Shown here: positions 1-8,387 of the stretch, one piece after another
How the letters are laid out: every line of letters begins with the position of its first letter
How positions within the stretch are numbered: the stretch's first letter is position 1
From: Hallerella sp963629575
GTDB lineage: Bacteria; Fibrobacterota; Fibrobacteria; Fibrobacterales; Fibrobacteraceae
Assembly: GCA_963629575.1 (NCBI GenBank)
Contig: CAVGIM010000026.1
Location: forward strand, 1 to 37,300
Direction: 5' to 3'
Length of the DNA: 37,300 bases
The notes under the pieces: model-generated
Told to the model about the DNA's origin: nothing
Seen by the model: only the letters and a program-made list of their open reading frames with translations
Databases searched by the model: none
Program-made: the position numbers and the translations under genes

Positions 1-86
1 CAGGCCGCATTTCAAAGGTAGCCAAGGGATTCCCTGTTTGTCGGGGACGCAACGCGCGAAGCCCCGTCCCGCAAGGCCCGTACGCA

Positions 87-121
87 AAAATCCCCCGAAA
101 TCCGTTAAATTTCGGGGGATT
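87..121 (-). terminator. Rho-independent terminator of the CAU tRNA
   Basis: On the minus strand, just past the tRNA 3' end, a 12-bp stem (ATCCCCCGAAAT paired with ATTTCGGGGGAT) closes a 6-nt loop and is followed by a short T run (read as AAAAA at 86-90 on the plus strand). Stem, loop and T tail all fit an intrinsic terminator. The stretch 1-86 upstream in the window shows no gene I can recognise. Confidence 0.9.
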
Positions 122-123
122 CG

Positions 124-197
124 TGGGACCTCCCGGACTTGAACCGGGAACCGGCGGGTTATGAGTCCGCGGCTCTAACCGATTGAGCTAAAGTCCC
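124..197 (-). tRNA. tRNA with CAU anticodon (Met elongator or Ile2)
   Basis: The minus strand folds as a 74-nt cloverleaf. The acceptor stem is GGGACTT against AGGTCCC with discriminator A, the D arm is GCTC/GAGC, the anticodon loop is CTCATAA (anticodon CAU), and the T arm contains GGTTCAAGTCC. CCA is not encoded. A CAU anticodon serves elongator Met, initiator Met or lysidine-modified Ile2. The 5' G1-C72 pair argues against the initiator. I cannot separate elongator Met from Ile2 by eye; presence or absence of tilS-type identity elements would need a model-based scan. The last anticodon-stem pair is A-C, a mismatch. Confidence 0.93.
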
Positions 198-226
198 GAT
201 ATTTCCCAAACGGGAAATTTTCTGCA

Positions 227-255
227 AAGATAATCAAAGATTTTCTTTTTGTCTA
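227..255 (-). promoter_or_regulatory. Promoter of the CAU tRNA
   Basis: Read on the minus strand, TAGACA (-35) and TATCTT (-10) are separated by exactly 17 bp and lie about 30 nt upstream of the mature tRNA 5' end. Between promoter and tRNA is a perfect inverted repeat, ATTTCCC-AAAC-GGGAAAT (201-218), which would form a hairpin in the 5' leader of the precursor. Confidence 0.6.
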
Positions 256-407
256 TTCTTCCCGAATCAAGAAGCCAGACGCCAAGGCTCCGCGCAGAGA
301 TTTTCGTCGAAACTTGAAGCATAGACAAAGAAAACCGGTGATTCCAGGCTCTAGATTCTCCGCTTGCAAGCACCAAAGGACTCCGCCATTTTTTATGTTT
401 GTGCCCA

Positions 408-2291
408 ATGGCTTTTTATTCCGACGAAATCATCCGCGAACTCAAGGCGCAGGCAAACATTGCGGACATCATCCAGCAATTTCTTCCGCTAAAGCGTTCC
501 GGTGCGGGTCGCTTTGTCGGAAGGTGCCCGTTTCACAACGACCATTCCCCCTCGATGAACGTAAACCCGCAGATGGGCATCTACAAGTGTTTTGCCTGTG
601 GAGCGGGCGGCGACGTATTCAAGTTCGTGATGGAACACGAAAAAATGGATTTCAAGGACGCCGTCGAATGGGTCGCAAACGCGACGGGGTTTCCGCTGCC
701 GGAACCGAAGGAACAGGCCGCGCCCGAAGTCGCCGAAGCGCGGACACTCGCCCGCGAACTGAACGAGCTCGCCGCCGACTGGTTCGTCTCCGAACTCCCC
801 AAAAGCGAAAAGGCTCTCCGATACATCGAATCGCGAAACATTTCCGAAGAGACGCGCAAGCTTTTCAAGATAGGCTATGCGCCCGAAGGCCGGGAAGGCT
901 TCCTGAGCTATGCCGCGAAAAAAGGCTTTTCGCCCAAAAAGCTTGTCGAAGCGGGCCTCGCCGTCGAAAGGGAAAACGGAGGCATCGCCGACAAGTTCCG
1001 CGACCGCCTGATGTTTGCCATCGAAAATCTCTCGGGAAAAGTCGTCGCTTTCGGCGGGCGCATTCTCGACAAGGAAAGGAAAGCTCCCAAATACCTGAAC
1101 AGTCCAGACACCGCCCTCTACAAGAAAGGCGAAATCCTTTACGGACTTTCCCATGCCAAGACCGAAATCGCCAAGGAAAACGCGGTCATCCTGGTCGAAG
1201 GCTATTTCGACCTCGTCAGCCTCTACCAGGCGGGAATCCACAACGTCGTCGCCGTCTCGGGAACCGCTCTCACCGACAAGCACGCGGAGATTCTCTCGCG
1301 CTACGCAAAAACCGCCTACCTGGTCTTTGACGGAGACGAAGCGGGCAGAAAGGCCGCCCACCGAACGCTCGAAATCGTGCTTCCCCACGGAATCGTCCCG
1401 AGAATCGTCTCGCTTTCCCGCGCAAATGGCGAAAAGATCGACCCGGACAACTTCGTGAACGAACACGGGAAAGACTCCGCCGAAGATTTCCGGAAGGAAC
1501 TCGCCAAGGCGGAAAGCTGGCTAGACTATCTCGCGCGGACTTCCCCGACCGAATCCATCGAGGACCGCGCAGCGTTCGTCACGCGCATCAAGACAATCAT
1601 CCTCTCCATCGGGGACAAGGAACTCAGGAACCAGTATCTGCACCTAGTCGCGGACCGGTTCGAAACGGAAGCGAACTTCATCGGCATCCGCCCGACAAGA
1701 GAGCCTAAATTCAAGTCCAGGCCGGAAACCGAAGCCTCTCCCGCGCCTGTCGAGGAACAGATCCCGTGGAACGCGCTTCCGCAAATGGAACTTCGCTTTG
1801 TAAACCTGGTCCTTTCCTCCCCAAGCCTCTGGCAAGCGGCAAGCGTCTTTTTCGATCTCGATTTCGCAAGTTCCGGGGTGAGCCTTTTCGCGTCCGAAAT
1901 CCTCGACGAGATCCTGGGCGAAGCCCTGGCGGAATATGCGGAAACCGAAACGATCAACTTGATGACCCTCCACGATTCATTGCCTAGCCTGCCCGCGCAA
2001 GTTCTCGAATCGCTCCCCGAAGAACACTGGGACACGGAATGCGCGAACAAGGAATTTCTCGAAACGCTGGCGCAGCTCGAAATCCGCACCGCCGAGCGTT
2101 TTCGCGACAGACTGAAGAGCCGCCCGCTTTCCGACGAGACGCTCGCACTCCGACTCGAAATCCACGAATTCATTTCCCGGCAGATTCTCCCGCGCCTGCG
2201 CTCGGAAGACGAGGCGGCCAAGGATCCCGCATTTTTCAGAGACCTGCTCGACTACCGCGCGAAACTAGTCGAATACAGCGAAAAAATTTAA
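408..2291 (+). CDS. dnaG: DNA primase DnaG
   Basis: Synthesises RNA primers for chromosomal replication, working with the DnaB helicase in the cytoplasm. The N-terminal CHC2 zinc-binding domain shows C40, H43, C61 and C64 (CPFH...CFAC). The TOPRIM catalytic core has VILVEGYFD (E265) and the metal-binding FDGDEAG motif (D309, D311). The C-terminal part, beyond about residue 430, is the variable helicase-interaction region. At 627 residues the length is normal for the family. I chose ATG 408 because MAFYSDEII matches the usual DnaG N-terminus; a TTG nine bases upstream is open but less likely. A TATGTT -10-like box ends 8 nt before this ATG, so the message may be almost leaderless. sufC follows 12 bp later on the same strand, so the genes are probably co-transcribed. 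Confidence 0.97.
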   Translation: MAFYSDEIIRELKAQANIADIIQQFLPLKRSGAGRFVGRCPFHNDHSPSMNVNPQMGIYKCFACGAGGDVFKFVMEHEKMDFKDAVEWVANATGFPLPEPKEQAAPEVAEARTLARELNELAADWFVSELPKSEKALRYIESRNISEETRKLFKIGYAPEGREGFLSYAAKKGFSPKKLVEAGLAVERENGGIADKFRDRLMFAIENLSGKVVAFGGRILDKERKAPKYLNSPDTALYKKGEILYGLSHAKTEIAKENAVILVEGYFDLVSLYQAGIHNVVAVSGTALTDKHAEILSRYAKTAYLVFDGDEAGRKAAHRTLEIVLPHGIVPRIVSLSRANGEKIDPDNFVNEHGKDSAEDFRKELAKAESWLDYLARTSPTESIEDRAAFVTRIKTIILSIGDKELRNQYLHLVADRFETEANFIGIRPTREPKFKSRPETEASPAPVEEQIPWNALPQMELRFVNLVLSSPSLWQAASVFFDLDFASSGVSLFASEILDEILGEALAEYAETETINLMTLHDSLPSLPAQVLESLPEEHWDTECANKEFLETLAQLEIRTAERFRDRLKSRPLSDETLALRLEIHEFISRQILPRLRSEDEAAKDPAFFRDLLDYRAKLVEYSEKI

Positions 2292-2303
2292 ATTGGATAC
2301 ACT

Positions 2304-3050
2304 ATGCTCTCAATCAAGAATCTCAAGGCAAGCCTTTCCGACGGAACCCCCATCCTCAACGGAATCGACCTCGAAGTCAAGCCCGGCGAAATTCACGCGA
2401 TCATGGGCGTAAACGGTTCCGGGAAAAGCACGCTCGGAAAAGTCATCAGCGGGCATCCGGAATACACGGTCACCGGAGGAACCATCGAACTCGACGGCAA
2501 GGACCTGCTTTCGCTAGACCCGAGCGAACGGGCCAACGAGGGATTCTTCACTAGCACGCAATACCCGATTGAAATTCCGGGCGTACCGAACGTCGAATTC
2601 TTGCGCATGGCGCTCGATTCGAAGAGAGCCTACCAGAATCTCGGACCGGTTTCCGACGAAGAATTCGGCGAACTCCTGAAAAGGAACATGGAACTGCTCG
2701 AAATGGACGAACGCTACCGGACCCGCGGACTGAACGACGGCTTTTCCGGAGGAGAAAAGAAGCGAAACGAAATCCTGCAGATGGCGATGCTCGCTCCGAA
2801 ATACTCCTTTCTCGACGAGACGGATTCAGGACTCGACATCGATGCGCTGCGAATCGTTTCGAACGGCATCAACCACATCCACGACGAAAGCCATGCCGTC
2901 ATCCTGGTGACGCACTACGAGCGGCTTCTCGAATACGTCAAGCCGGATTACGTCCATGTCCTGATGCACGGAAAGATTCTTCTTTCGGGCAAGGCGGATC
3001 TCGCGCAAAAGCTCGAAAAAGACGGCTACGACTGGATCGAGGGCGCCTGA
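2304..3050 (+). CDS. sufC: Fe-S cluster assembly ATPase SufC
   Basis: ABC-type ATPase of the SUF iron-sulfur cluster assembly scaffold. It is soluble and works with SufB/SufD rather than a membrane permease. Seen directly: Walker A GVNGSGKST near residue 35, an ABC signature FSGGEKKRNEILQM near 148, and Walker B ending FLDETDSGLDID. The KKRNE form after the signature and the DETDSGLD box are hallmarks of SufC rather than of transporter ATPases. Length 248 residues is typical. It sits 12 bp after dnaG, and its TGA stop overlaps the next start by one base (TGATG), predicting translational coupling to sufD. No sufB, sufS or sufU is present in the window, so the rest of the pathway must be encoded elsewhere. 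Confidence 0.96.
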   Translation: MLSIKNLKASLSDGTPILNGIDLEVKPGEIHAIMGVNGSGKSTLGKVISGHPEYTVTGGTIELDGKDLLSLDPSERANEGFFTSTQYPIEIPGVPNVEFLRMALDSKRAYQNLGPVSDEEFGELLKRNMELLEMDERYRTRGLNDGFSGGEKKRNEILQMAMLAPKYSFLDETDSGLDIDALRIVSNGINHIHDESHAVILVTHYERLLEYVKPDYVHVLMHGKILLSGKADLAQKLEKDGYDWIEGA

Positions 3051-4114
3051 TGCAAGAAGCCGCCATCAAAAGGATTCGGGAAATCGGATTTCCGACGCGC
3101 AAGTCGGAAGACTGGCTCGGATATCCCGTCGCACGGTTCGACATCCTAAACTCCCTTGCCCCCATCCGAAAGGAATCCGCCTTCGCCGCGGAAAGCGCCG
3201 ACGGTTTCCACGCGATCTTCGAAGCGGGACTTTCCCCGGAAAGTTTCGGCATCGCTTCCGAGACAAGCCTTTCCGCGCTCCTGCCCATCGCGCTCGGCGC
3301 AAGGCCTTTTTTCCAGAACGTCGCCCCGGGGAAAACGGAAAACGGAATTCTCAAGGCCCGCGACGAATTTTCGCACACGGTCTTTCGCATTGGCGACGGA
3401 GCGAAAGTCTCGCTCGAAATTCTCGAAAACAAAATCGATCGCGAAGTTTCCGCAGAACGTCTGGACATTTTCGTCGGAGAAAACGCCGAACTCGAACTCT
3501 TCTCCACGGAAAGCGGACACGCCTCCGAAACGAAATTTCGCTCGATCCGCATCCGGCAAGCGAAAGGTTCCAAGGTCCACGTTCTCGATCTGAACCATAC
3601 GGATTCCCTCCGCCGAATCGACCTTTCCGCAACCCTCGACGGCGAAGACGCCGAGTTCGGCTTCCGCTCTCTGAACATCGTCAAGAAATCGTCAGGCGAA
3701 CACGACTTCGTTCGGGTGTGGCACAATGCGCCAAAATGCAAGAGCCGCCAGTTCGTCCGCAACCTGATTTCGGACTCTGCGCGCGTCTCCTACGACGGCG
3801 GAGTCGTCGCCGGCAAGAACTGTCCGGGAACCGATTCCTCGGAACTCGTGAATACGCTGCTCCTCTCGGACGACGCGAAAGTCTTTGTCAAGCCGACGCT
3901 CAAGATCTACCACGATGACGTCGCCTGCTCCCACGGAAACACCGTCGGCGCCCTCGACCGCGAAGCGATCTTCTACCTGGAGAGCCGAGGCATCGAAAGA
4001 AAACGCGCGGAAGAACTTCTCGTCCGCGCCTTCGCCAAGGACGTTATCGCCGAGCATCCCTTCCCGGCGGGAAAGAGTCGGCTTTTCGCGGTCCTCGACG
4101 CGATGTTCCGGTAA
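3050..4114 (+). CDS. sufD: SufD-family Fe-S assembly scaffold protein
   Basis: Scaffold subunit that partners SufC (and usually SufB) in building Fe-S clusters. The N-terminus carries the GFPTRKSEDW motif typical of SufD. The C-terminal half has the conserved YHDDVACSHGNTVG segment, with CSHG at 293-296, followed by FYLESRGI and an amphipathic LLVRAFAKDVI helix. The 354-residue length is slightly short for SufD, which is usually about 400. The start ATG overlaps the sufC stop. An alternative is that this is the sole SufB/D-type subunit of a minimal SufCB-like system, because no sufB accompanies it; the SufD-like N-terminus makes SufD the better call. It converges with the next gene with no spacer: TAA ends at 4114 and the minus-strand stop begins at 4115. 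Confidence 0.88.
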   Translation: MQEAAIKRIREIGFPTRKSEDWLGYPVARFDILNSLAPIRKESAFAAESADGFHAIFEAGLSPESFGIASETSLSALLPIALGARPFFQNVAPGKTENGILKARDEFSHTVFRIGDGAKVSLEILENKIDREVSAERLDIFVGENAELELFSTESGHASETKFRSIRIRQAKGSKVHVLDLNHTDSLRRIDLSATLDGEDAEFGFRSLNIVKKSSGEHDFVRVWHNAPKCKSRQFVRNLISDSARVSYDGGVVAGKNCPGTDSSELVNTLLLSDDAKVFVKPTLKIYHDDVACSHGNTVGALDREAIFYLESRGIERKRAEELLVRAFAKDVIAEHPFPAGKSRLFAVLDAMFR

Positions 4115-4441
4115 CTACCGCAAGTTCTTCTTGGCGAAGCGGAGCAGGTTCTTCACCTGTCTGGCCGACATGGGCGGTTCGGTCGGCGTATTCCGGCGGC
4201 TCTTCGGATAGCAGTCCTCGCAGTAATAGTGCACCACGATTCCGTAACTCGCCGCGCCGTCCTTGACGTCCGTTTCGCGGGATCGATGCGGCCGGACCAG
4301 GGTTTCCTTCTTGCACTTGTCGCAGATTCCCGTCCTCGGTTCCTGGGGCTTGTGCCGTTCCGCCTTTCTCTTTTCGTCCGTCTCCGCCCAGGCGCGGGCC
4401 GCCGCCGCATTTTTCGCATAGAACTTGTCAGTGATGTCCAT
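4115..4441 (-). CDS. Small zinc-ribbon protein, function unknown
   Basis: A 108-residue basic protein with two CxxC pairs, C40/C43 (ICDKCKK) and C74/C77 (YYCEDCYP), spaced as in a zinc ribbon. The flanks are lysine- and arginine-rich and charged, with no signal peptide or membrane segment. I chose the ATG at 4441 because it begins the conserved-looking MDITDKFYAK; longer upstream reading in this frame lies inside the preceding gene. The start overlaps the stop of the SGNH-like gene by 14 bp, so the two are probably co-translated. I do not recognise a named family. Nucleic-acid or protein binding through the ribbon is an inference only. Confidence 0.75.
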   Translation of the reverse strand: MDITDKFYAKNAAAARAWAETDEKRKAERHKPQEPRTGICDKCKKETLVRPHRSRETDVKDGAASYGIVVHYYCEDCYPKSRRNTPTEPPMSARQVKNLLRFAKKNLR

Positions 4442-5021
4442 TTTCGGGCTCCTTTTGAATATTGAAAATTCTCCGCGCGATAAAAAGTCCGAGCAGCGCA
4501 TGGCAGAGCGATGTCGGCATTCCGTTCGAATCATACAGGCTCCGGGCGAACTTGCCCCGCAAGATCTGGTCCCGTTCAAAGCTTTCCACGTGACGCGCAA
4601 AGTCGAGGACATGTACACGGTCGCTTCCGAGCGTCCTGAGCCTTTCGTCGAACGCTTCCACTTCCGCCGCACATTCCTTGAATGCCTCGCACGGAACGGT
4701 CAGGAGGTAGAGGACGGAAGCCGTCTTGGAGAGAATTTCCTCGACAAGCTCCCGGTAGGCGTAAAAGACTTCGTCGGGAACGGGGTGCACTTTCAGCTCG
4801 TGAAGCCCGAGGCCTATCACGATTCGCTCGGCAAGCTTTCCAAAGATATCGGACGGCGCGCGGGAAAGGACCGTCGAAAGGGGATAGCGAATCGAGGTAG
4901 AAATGGCAAACTGCAACGGTCGAGACGGATTTTCACAAAGGAGAAGCTCGGAAAACAGCGTCGCCGCTTCACCGTCGACACCCATCAGTTCGTCTCCGAT
5001 GACCTGAATCCTGTGAGTCAT
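4428..5021 (-). CDS. SGNH/GDSL-fold-like protein with altered active site
   Basis: A 197-residue soluble protein whose layout resembles SGNH hydrolases. Block I reads VIGDELMG at 7-14, a GLGLHEL segment at 70-76 lies where the GxND block should be, and a late DSNGMPTSLCH at 164-174 resembles the DxxH block. The nucleophile position of GDSL is glutamate here (GDEL), and the Asn of block III is not obvious. If the fold assignment is right, the enzyme is probably inactive or has changed its chemistry. The assignment rests on motif order and is tentative. The gene lies 9 bp after the TusA-domain gene and overlaps the zinc-ribbon gene, forming a three-gene minus-strand unit. Confidence 0.6.
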   Translation of the reverse strand: MTHRIQVIGDELMGVDGEAATLFSELLLCENPSRPLQFAISTSIRYPLSTVLSRAPSDIFGKLAERIVIGLGLHELKVHPVPDEVFYAYRELVEEILSKTASVLYLLTVPCEAFKECAAEVEAFDERLRTLGSDRVHVLDFARHVESFERDQILRGKFARSLYDSNGMPTSLCHALLGLFIARRIFNIQKEPENGHH

Positions 5022-5030
5022 AACGATAAA

Positions 5031-5582
5031 CTACTTTGTTGTTTCGCGTTTGCGTACCCGAATTTCCCAATAATCCGACTTTTTTCTGCGAAAGAGCACC
5101 TGGTTCCCCGCTTCCACCAGGGCCCGCGGCACGTTTTCGATCGGTTCGCCGTCATCGACAAGGAAAGATATTTCCTCGGCATCTTCGAGCCCGCGCATGG
5201 CAAGCCGCGCCCGAACCGACCCGAGAGGACAGCGCACCCCGCGCAAATCGACAACGCCCATCGAAAGTTCGCCTTTGTCGATGTCCGGAGGCAAGGCATA
5301 CCGCGGAGACGCTTCGGAGAACGCAAGAATTTCGGAAGCATGGCTGCCGGGCGCGGCTATCCAGTCCCCCATTCCTTCGGGAAACGCCTTCCGCGGGAGC
5401 CTATCGACAAGAGAAATCGCCTTTTCCGGAGAAAAGACGGATAAATCGGGAAAACAGCGGCGAAAAATGCCAACGAGAGCGTGCCCGAGCAAAAGCCGAA
5501 GCGACTCGTCGATGTCCGGATCGTTCCTGTTTGCCGCATACCAGCGTTCCAAAGGGGTCGGGGTCAAATCTTTCTCAGCCAT
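5031..5582 (-). CDS. Protein with C-terminal TusA/SirA-like domain
   Basis: A 183-residue protein. The last 75 residues carry the TusA signature VDLRGVRCPLG with the sulfur-carrying cysteine at 118, then an LxxRG...ISFLVDDGEPIENVPRALVEAG pattern typical of the two-layer TusA fold. TusA-type proteins relay persulfide sulfur to acceptors for tRNA thiolation, molybdenum cofactor or Fe-S biogenesis. The N-terminal 105 residues are not a domain I recognise and make it longer than free-standing TusA (about 80 residues). It is the first gene of the minus-strand trio facing the sufCD genes. A sulfur-transfer link to cluster assembly is plausible but not demonstrated. No upstream Shine-Dalgarno is obvious. 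Confidence 0.8.
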   Translation of the reverse strand: MAEKDLTPTPLERWYAANRNDPDIDESLRLLLGHALVGIFRRCFPDLSVFSPEKAISLVDRLPRKAFPEGMGDWIAAPGSHASEILAFSEASPRYALPPDIDKGELSMGVVDLRGVRCPLGSVRARLAMRGLEDAEEISFLVDDGEPIENVPRALVEAGNQVLFRRKKSDYWEIRVRKRETTK

Positions 5583-5631
5583 AAATCATTACAAAATCAA
5601 TCGGAATATAGCAATATCCCCATAGCATTTC

Positions 5632-5637
5632 TATATT
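5632..5637 (+). promoter_or_regulatory. -10 box upstream of the glycosyltransferase
   Basis: CTATATTTG is the recurrent -10-like word in this window, also seen upstream of tRNA-Pro and the DUF1846 gene. Here it lies 33 nt before the chosen ATG. No convincing -35 hexamer stands 17 bp upstream. Confidence 0.5.
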
Positions 5638-5670
5638 TGCCGCCAAGCATTTAAAATGCAAAGGTTTAAC

Positions 5671-7191
5671 ATGGCTCAATATCTTCTAGATATTCTTTTT
5701 GTCGTTTACGTCATCGCCGGAATCGGTCTTGTCGTCTATGGATTCAACTGTTACTGGAGCATCTATCTTTTTCTAAAGAACAGTCGCCGCGTGCGCCTTG
5801 CCGATAGAAAGAACCTGCTGCAATATTACCGCGACCACAAGATGGACGAGCTTCCCATGGTCACGACACAGCTCCCCGTCTTCAACGAAGCGAACTGCGT
5901 GGAACGCCTGATCGACGCGGTATGCGCCATCGACTACCCGAAGGAGAAACACGAAATCCAGGTTCTCGACGATTCCACGGACGACTGCTACGAAGTCACC
6001 AGGCGCAAGGTCGAGGAAAAGCAGGCGGAAGGCTACGACATCAAGCTCATCCACAGAACGAACCGCGCAGATTTCAAGGCGGGAGCGCTCAAGGCAGGCA
6101 TGGAAGTCGCCAAGGGAGAATTTCTCGCGATTTTCGATGCGGATTTCGTCCCCAAGAAGGATTTCCTGCTCAAGACGGTCCCGTATATGGTGATGGATTC
6201 GAAGATCGGTCTCGTACAGGGGCGCTGGGGACACCTGAACCGTGCGGAATCGGGTCTGACGCTCGCCCAGTCCATCGGTATCGATGGGCATTTTGTCGTG
6301 GAGCAGTCCGCCCGAAGCTGGGGAAACCTTTTCATGAACTTCAACGGAACCGCCGGCGTATGGCGCAAACAGGCGATTCTCGACGCGGGAGGCTGGGAAG
6401 GCGACACCCTCACCGAAGACATGGACCTTTCCTACCGAAGCCAGCTCGCCGGCTGGAAGATGAAATTCGTGTTCGACGTCATCGTTCCCGCGGAACTCCC
6501 GGACGACATCAACGCGTTCAAGGCCCAGCAGTTCCGCTGGGCGAAAGGCTCCATCCAGACCGCGATGAAGGACCTGCCGCTCGTGTTCAAGGCGAAAGTT
6601 CCGTTCCGCGTCAAGCTCGGCGCGTTTCTGCACACGACGCACTACTCGATTCATCCGTGCATGCTCTTTACGGCGCTTTGCGCCTATCCGCTGCTCGCCT
6701 GGTACGAACCGGTGACAAATCTCCCGACATGGCTCTTTACCGTTGCCTTCTGCTTTATCTTCCTCGCCGCGATAGCGCCATCGACTCTCTACTTTGTCGC
6801 GCAACGGTGCTCCGGATATACCGGATGGAAAACGCGAATGCTCTCGCTCCCTGTCCTCATGGCAATGGGCGTAGGCATCGCGGTCAGCAATACGCGCGCC
6901 TGGTTCTCCGCGGTCTTTGGCAAGCAGGGATCCTTTGTCCGCACGCCCAAGACCGGCGGCAAGAAGCATTCCCACTTTGCCCAGAAATTTCCGTTTCTCG
7001 CCTTTGTCGAAGTCGGGGTCGGCATCTACTGCGTTGTCGGACTTCTCGCCTACATCGGTGCGCAAAAATTCATCATCGGTCCGTTCCTCGCCCTTTACGC
7101 GATTGGATTTCTCGCCGTCGGCGCGCTGAGCTTTATCCAGTATTTCGAAAATCTCGCAAGCCTCCATCGGGAAAAGAAGAACAGAGCTTAG
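5671..7191 (+). CDS. Membrane family-2 glycosyltransferase (cellulose/mannan synthase-like)
   Basis: Processive-type GT2 enzyme that transfers a sugar from a nucleotide-sugar donor to a growing polysaccharide or lipid at the cytoplasmic membrane. Seen: an N-terminal membrane helix (about 5-27), the catalytic aspartates in VLDDSTD (100-101) and FDADF (156-158), the TEDMDLSYR base motif (248-250), and QQFRW (286-290), which is the Q/RxxRW signature of processive synthases. Several hydrophobic segments between about 310 and 490 would form the translocation channel. Length 506 is typical of CslA/glucomannan-synthase-like bacterial enzymes. I chose ATG 5671 over 5656 because AAGG at 5661-5664 lies 6 nt before it. 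Substrate cannot be read from sequence. No PilZ domain is visible. Confidence 0.88.
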   Translation: MAQYLLDILFVVYVIAGIGLVVYGFNCYWSIYLFLKNSRRVRLADRKNLLQYYRDHKMDELPMVTTQLPVFNEANCVERLIDAVCAIDYPKEKHEIQVLDDSTDDCYEVTRRKVEEKQAEGYDIKLIHRTNRADFKAGALKAGMEVAKGEFLAIFDADFVPKKDFLLKTVPYMVMDSKIGLVQGRWGHLNRAESGLTLAQSIGIDGHFVVEQSARSWGNLFMNFNGTAGVWRKQAILDAGGWEGDTLTEDMDLSYRSQLAGWKMKFVFDVIVPAELPDDINAFKAQQFRWAKGSIQTAMKDLPLVFKAKVPFRVKLGAFLHTTHYSIHPCMLFTALCAYPLLAWYEPVTNLPTWLFTVAFCFIFLAAIAPSTLYFVAQRCSGYTGWKTRMLSLPVLMAMGVGIAVSNTRAWFSAVFGKQGSFVRTPKTGGKKHSHFAQKFPFLAFVEVGVGIYCVVGLLAYIGAQKFIIGPFLALYAIGFLAVGALSFIQYFENLASLHREKKNRA

Positions 7192-7192
7192 T

Positions 7193-7379
7193 TCGGAGAA
7201 CTTAGAGCTTAGAAAAGCAGAGCGGATCGCTTTACATTTGGATCTAGACGTCCGCGAAACTCAGATCTAAGCTCCAAGCTCTAGGCTCTGACCGCGCTCC
7301 AGGATGACCGCTAGAAGTAAAAGTTCGCTTGGAGTCCCACTCTTCACTCACCACACTTCACTCGCGACATTCCACTCTC
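7193..7379 (-). repeat. Dispersed intergenic repeat, copy A (inverted orientation)
   Basis: Reverse-complemented, this stretch aligns almost end to end with the copy at 19675-19870. Shared are GAGTGAAGAGTGGGACTCC, a CGAACTTTTAxTTCTAGCG block, CATCCTGGAGCGCGGTCAGA, and the closing CTAAGCTCTAAGTTCTCC. It fills the gap between the glycosyltransferase and the cation transporter. It has no credible reading frame. Confidence 0.85.
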
Positions 7380-7400
7380 GGCCAAGCGCTCTGAAATTCC

Positions 7401-7406
7401 TATATT
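7401..7406 (+). promoter_or_regulatory. -10 box giving a probably leaderless mRNA
   Basis: TATATT ends 6 nt before the ATG of the cation transporter, and there is no Shine-Dalgarno sequence. With the usual 6-8 nt from -10 to start site, transcription would begin at or next to the A of ATG. Confidence 0.5.
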
Positions 7407-7412
7407 CCCCAC

Positions 7413-8387
7413 ATGGCGCAGAACAAGACAGGTCGGCGTTTTCCGCGGCTCGTGCTGCAAAAGGCGCAAGGCTCCGATTACAAGAAAATCGAAATGCAAA
7501 CTCTCCGGGTCGGCATCTGGATAAACATCCTGATGGGAATCTGCGGCTGGGTAGGCTACTACTTTGCGAGCTCCTATGCGCTAGCGCTTGACGGAAGCCT
7601 CTGCGCGATTTCCGCGATAAGCTTCATCGTCGCGCTCCGAATTACCCGAAAGCGGGACACGACAAGCGAAGAATACCCGTTCGGCATCTACAGCGTGGAA
7701 AACGTCTATGCGATGCTGCAGGGGATTCTGCTCATCGCGATTACCGTCTATGCGATTTTCGAAGGAGCGGGTAACATCGCGGAATTTGTCCGCAAAGGAA
7801 GCGGGAACGCGGAACCGCTAAAAATCGTTCCGCTTTTCATCTACACGGTCGGCATGGTCTTTGCCTGCGGGGGCGTCTGGATCTACTACCGTGCGCAGCT
7901 TAAAAAGACGGACGGAGAAAGTCCCATTCTCAAGTCCGAAACCGTCGCCGCCTACATGGACACCTTCGTGACCATCGGAACGGGAATTGCGCTGATTCTC
8001 ATGGCGATTGTCCCAAAGGATTCGAAGCTTTCGTTTCTCAATTACATCGGCGATTCGATGATCGTCATCGTCATTTCGCTCTTTCTCTTGCCGTCGCCCA
8101 TCCGGGTCGTTTCGCATTCCTTCTTTTCGCTGATCGGTCGCACGACGCAGAACGCACCGCTCAGGAACCGCACGGAAAAAGTCGTACAGGCGAACCTTGA
8201 TCCCTCTTTCAAGCTTATCCGCGTGCTGCTCTTCCACGTGGGTTCAAGCTACGAAATCGACGTGACCATCTCCCCGAAAGAAGATTCCGCCTTTGACATT
8301 TCCCGCTACCGGGAAACGAAAAAACGCCTCGACGCGGAACTGAAGAAGCTCTTCCCGAACCGGGTGCTGCAACTGTTTCTGGAGTGA
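7413..8387 (+). CDS. Cation diffusion facilitator (CDF) family transporter
   Basis: Inner-membrane secondary transporter that exports divalent metals (Zn, Mn, Fe or Co) in exchange for protons. The 324-residue sequence has hydrophobic segments near 30-50, 57-75, 98-118, 145-165, 188-208 and 215-235, matching six helices. Between helices are the family-typical SSYALALDGSL in place of the first metal-site region and EEYPFGIYSVENVY, equivalent to the YPYGHxRxE loop. After the last helix comes a cytoplasmic tail (about 235-324) of the ferredoxin-like CDF dimerisation type. The histidines usual in the YPYGH loop are not present, so metal specificity is unclear. The ATG at 7413 lies 6 nt after a TATATT box. 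No partner gene is adjacent. Confidence 0.85.
   Translation: MAQNKTGRRFPRLVLQKAQGSDYKKIEMQTLRVGIWINILMGICGWVGYYFASSYALALDGSLCAISAISFIVALRITRKRDTTSEEYPFGIYSVENVYAMLQGILLIAITVYAIFEGAGNIAEFVRKGSGNAEPLKIVPLFIYTVGMVFACGGVWIYYRAQLKKTDGESPILKSETVAAYMDTFVTIGTGIALILMAIVPKDSKLSFLNYIGDSMIVIVISLFLLPSPIRVVSHSFFSLIGRTTQNAPLRNRTEKVVQANLDPSFKLIRVLLFHVGSSYEIDVTISPKEDSAFDISRYRETKKRLDAELKKLFPNRVLQLFLE

Noticed and set aside
4425..5444. 339-codon plus-strand open frame
   Set aside because: The opposite strand encodes three ordered small proteins with CxxC, GDEL and TusA motifs, while this frame is arginine-rich without motifs.
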